Source: Alphaproteobacteria bacterium (GTDB lineage: Bacteria > Pseudomonadota > Alphaproteobacteria > Sphingomonadales > Sphingomonadaceae). Taken from it: 7,092 nt of DNA. The position numbers and the translations under genes are program-made. Below are positions 6,980 through 7,092 of the stretch, in pieces (the first letter of the stretch is position 1; each line of letters starts with the position of its first letter). The notes under the pieces were generated by a model, which was given only the letters and a program-made list of their open reading frames with translations, searched no databases and was not told where the DNA came from. The DNA is taken from positions 1 through 7,092 of the forward strand of contig JAHJWA010000101.1 in assembly GCA_018828205.1 (NCBI GenBank), written 5' to 3'.

Positions 6980-7008
6980 TTGGCTAAACGCGTCGGGCAG
7001 CGCATATC
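6980..7008 (+). promoter_or_regulatory. dnaE: Candidate promoter of dnaE
   Basis: TTGGCT (6980-6985) and CATATC (7003-7008) are separated by 17 bases, a -35/-10 pair with four and three consensus matches. Transcription would start about seven bases after the -10, which falls at the dnaE ATG. This is a weak match in GC-rich DNA and may be chance. Confidence 0.25.
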
Positions 7009-7014
7009 CGGCCC

Positions 7015-7092
7015 ATGAGTTTTGCCCCCTTCGTACCGCTTCGCGTCCTCTCCGCCTATTCCATGCTCGAGGGCGCGATCGAGCCCAAGGCG
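7015..7092 (+). CDS. dnaE: DNA polymerase III alpha subunit, first 26 codons only
   Basis: The frame runs off the right edge, leaving 26 residues of a protein that is normally over 1,100 long. F6-V-P-L-R-V-L-S-A-Y-S-M-L-E-G-A-I matches the first strand and helix of the PHP domain at the N-terminus of replicative DnaE, the catalytic subunit of the chromosomal polymerase. The equivalent E. coli segment is F-V-H-L-R-V-H-S; here both His are replaced (P8 and L12), consistent with PHP domains that have lost metal binding. The gene lies downstream of lolCD as in many alphaproteobacteria, which supports the call. There is no Shine-Dalgarno sequence before the ATG. The error-prone DnaE2 has a different N-terminus and is less likely. 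Confidence 0.8.
   Translation, partial: MSFAPFVPLRVLSAYSMLEGAIEPKA

Overview
This GC-rich window looks like ordinary chromosome from an alphaproteobacterium, most likely a sphingomonad or Erythrobacter-type member of Sphingomonadales. The support is the strong G/C bias at third codon positions, the style of the LolC/LolD, PurF, PilZ and DnaE proteins, and the lolC-lolD-dnaE gene order, which is common in alphaproteobacteria. The species call is inference. I see no mobile element, CRISPR array, tRNA or rRNA.

Left part (1-3628): the 3' part of a serine beta-lactamase-family hydrolase reads rightward off the left edge. It converges on a leftward group which, in transcription order, is purF (first enzyme of purine synthesis), a short-chain dehydrogenase whose start codon overlaps the purF stop, and, after a hairpin, a small PilZ-domain protein. 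A strong hairpin at 968-994 separates the convergent hydrolase and PilZ genes and holds the PilZ stop codon in its loop.

Middle (3629-5753): a divergent 216-base region separates purF from a rightward pair encoding the lipoprotein-release transporter. The pair is one LolC/LolE-family permease followed, with an 8-base overlap, by its ATPase LolD. The permease carries a LolC-type LolA-binding hook, and no second permease gene is present.

Right part (5754-7092): three small rightward genes lie between lolD and dnaE. They encode a 92-residue protein I do not recognise, a Cys-type glutathione peroxidase with the C36/C82 pair of thioredoxin-dependent enzymes, and a 109-residue protein with three membrane segments. 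The window ends in the first 26 codons of dnaE, the DNA polymerase III alpha subunit, which has no visible ribosome binding site and could be leaderless.

The genes are mostly housekeeping. I do not see convincing evidence of an undescribed system. The points most worth a second look are the small genes before dnaE, the single LolF-like permease, and the hairpins placed against a stop codon and a ribosome binding site.
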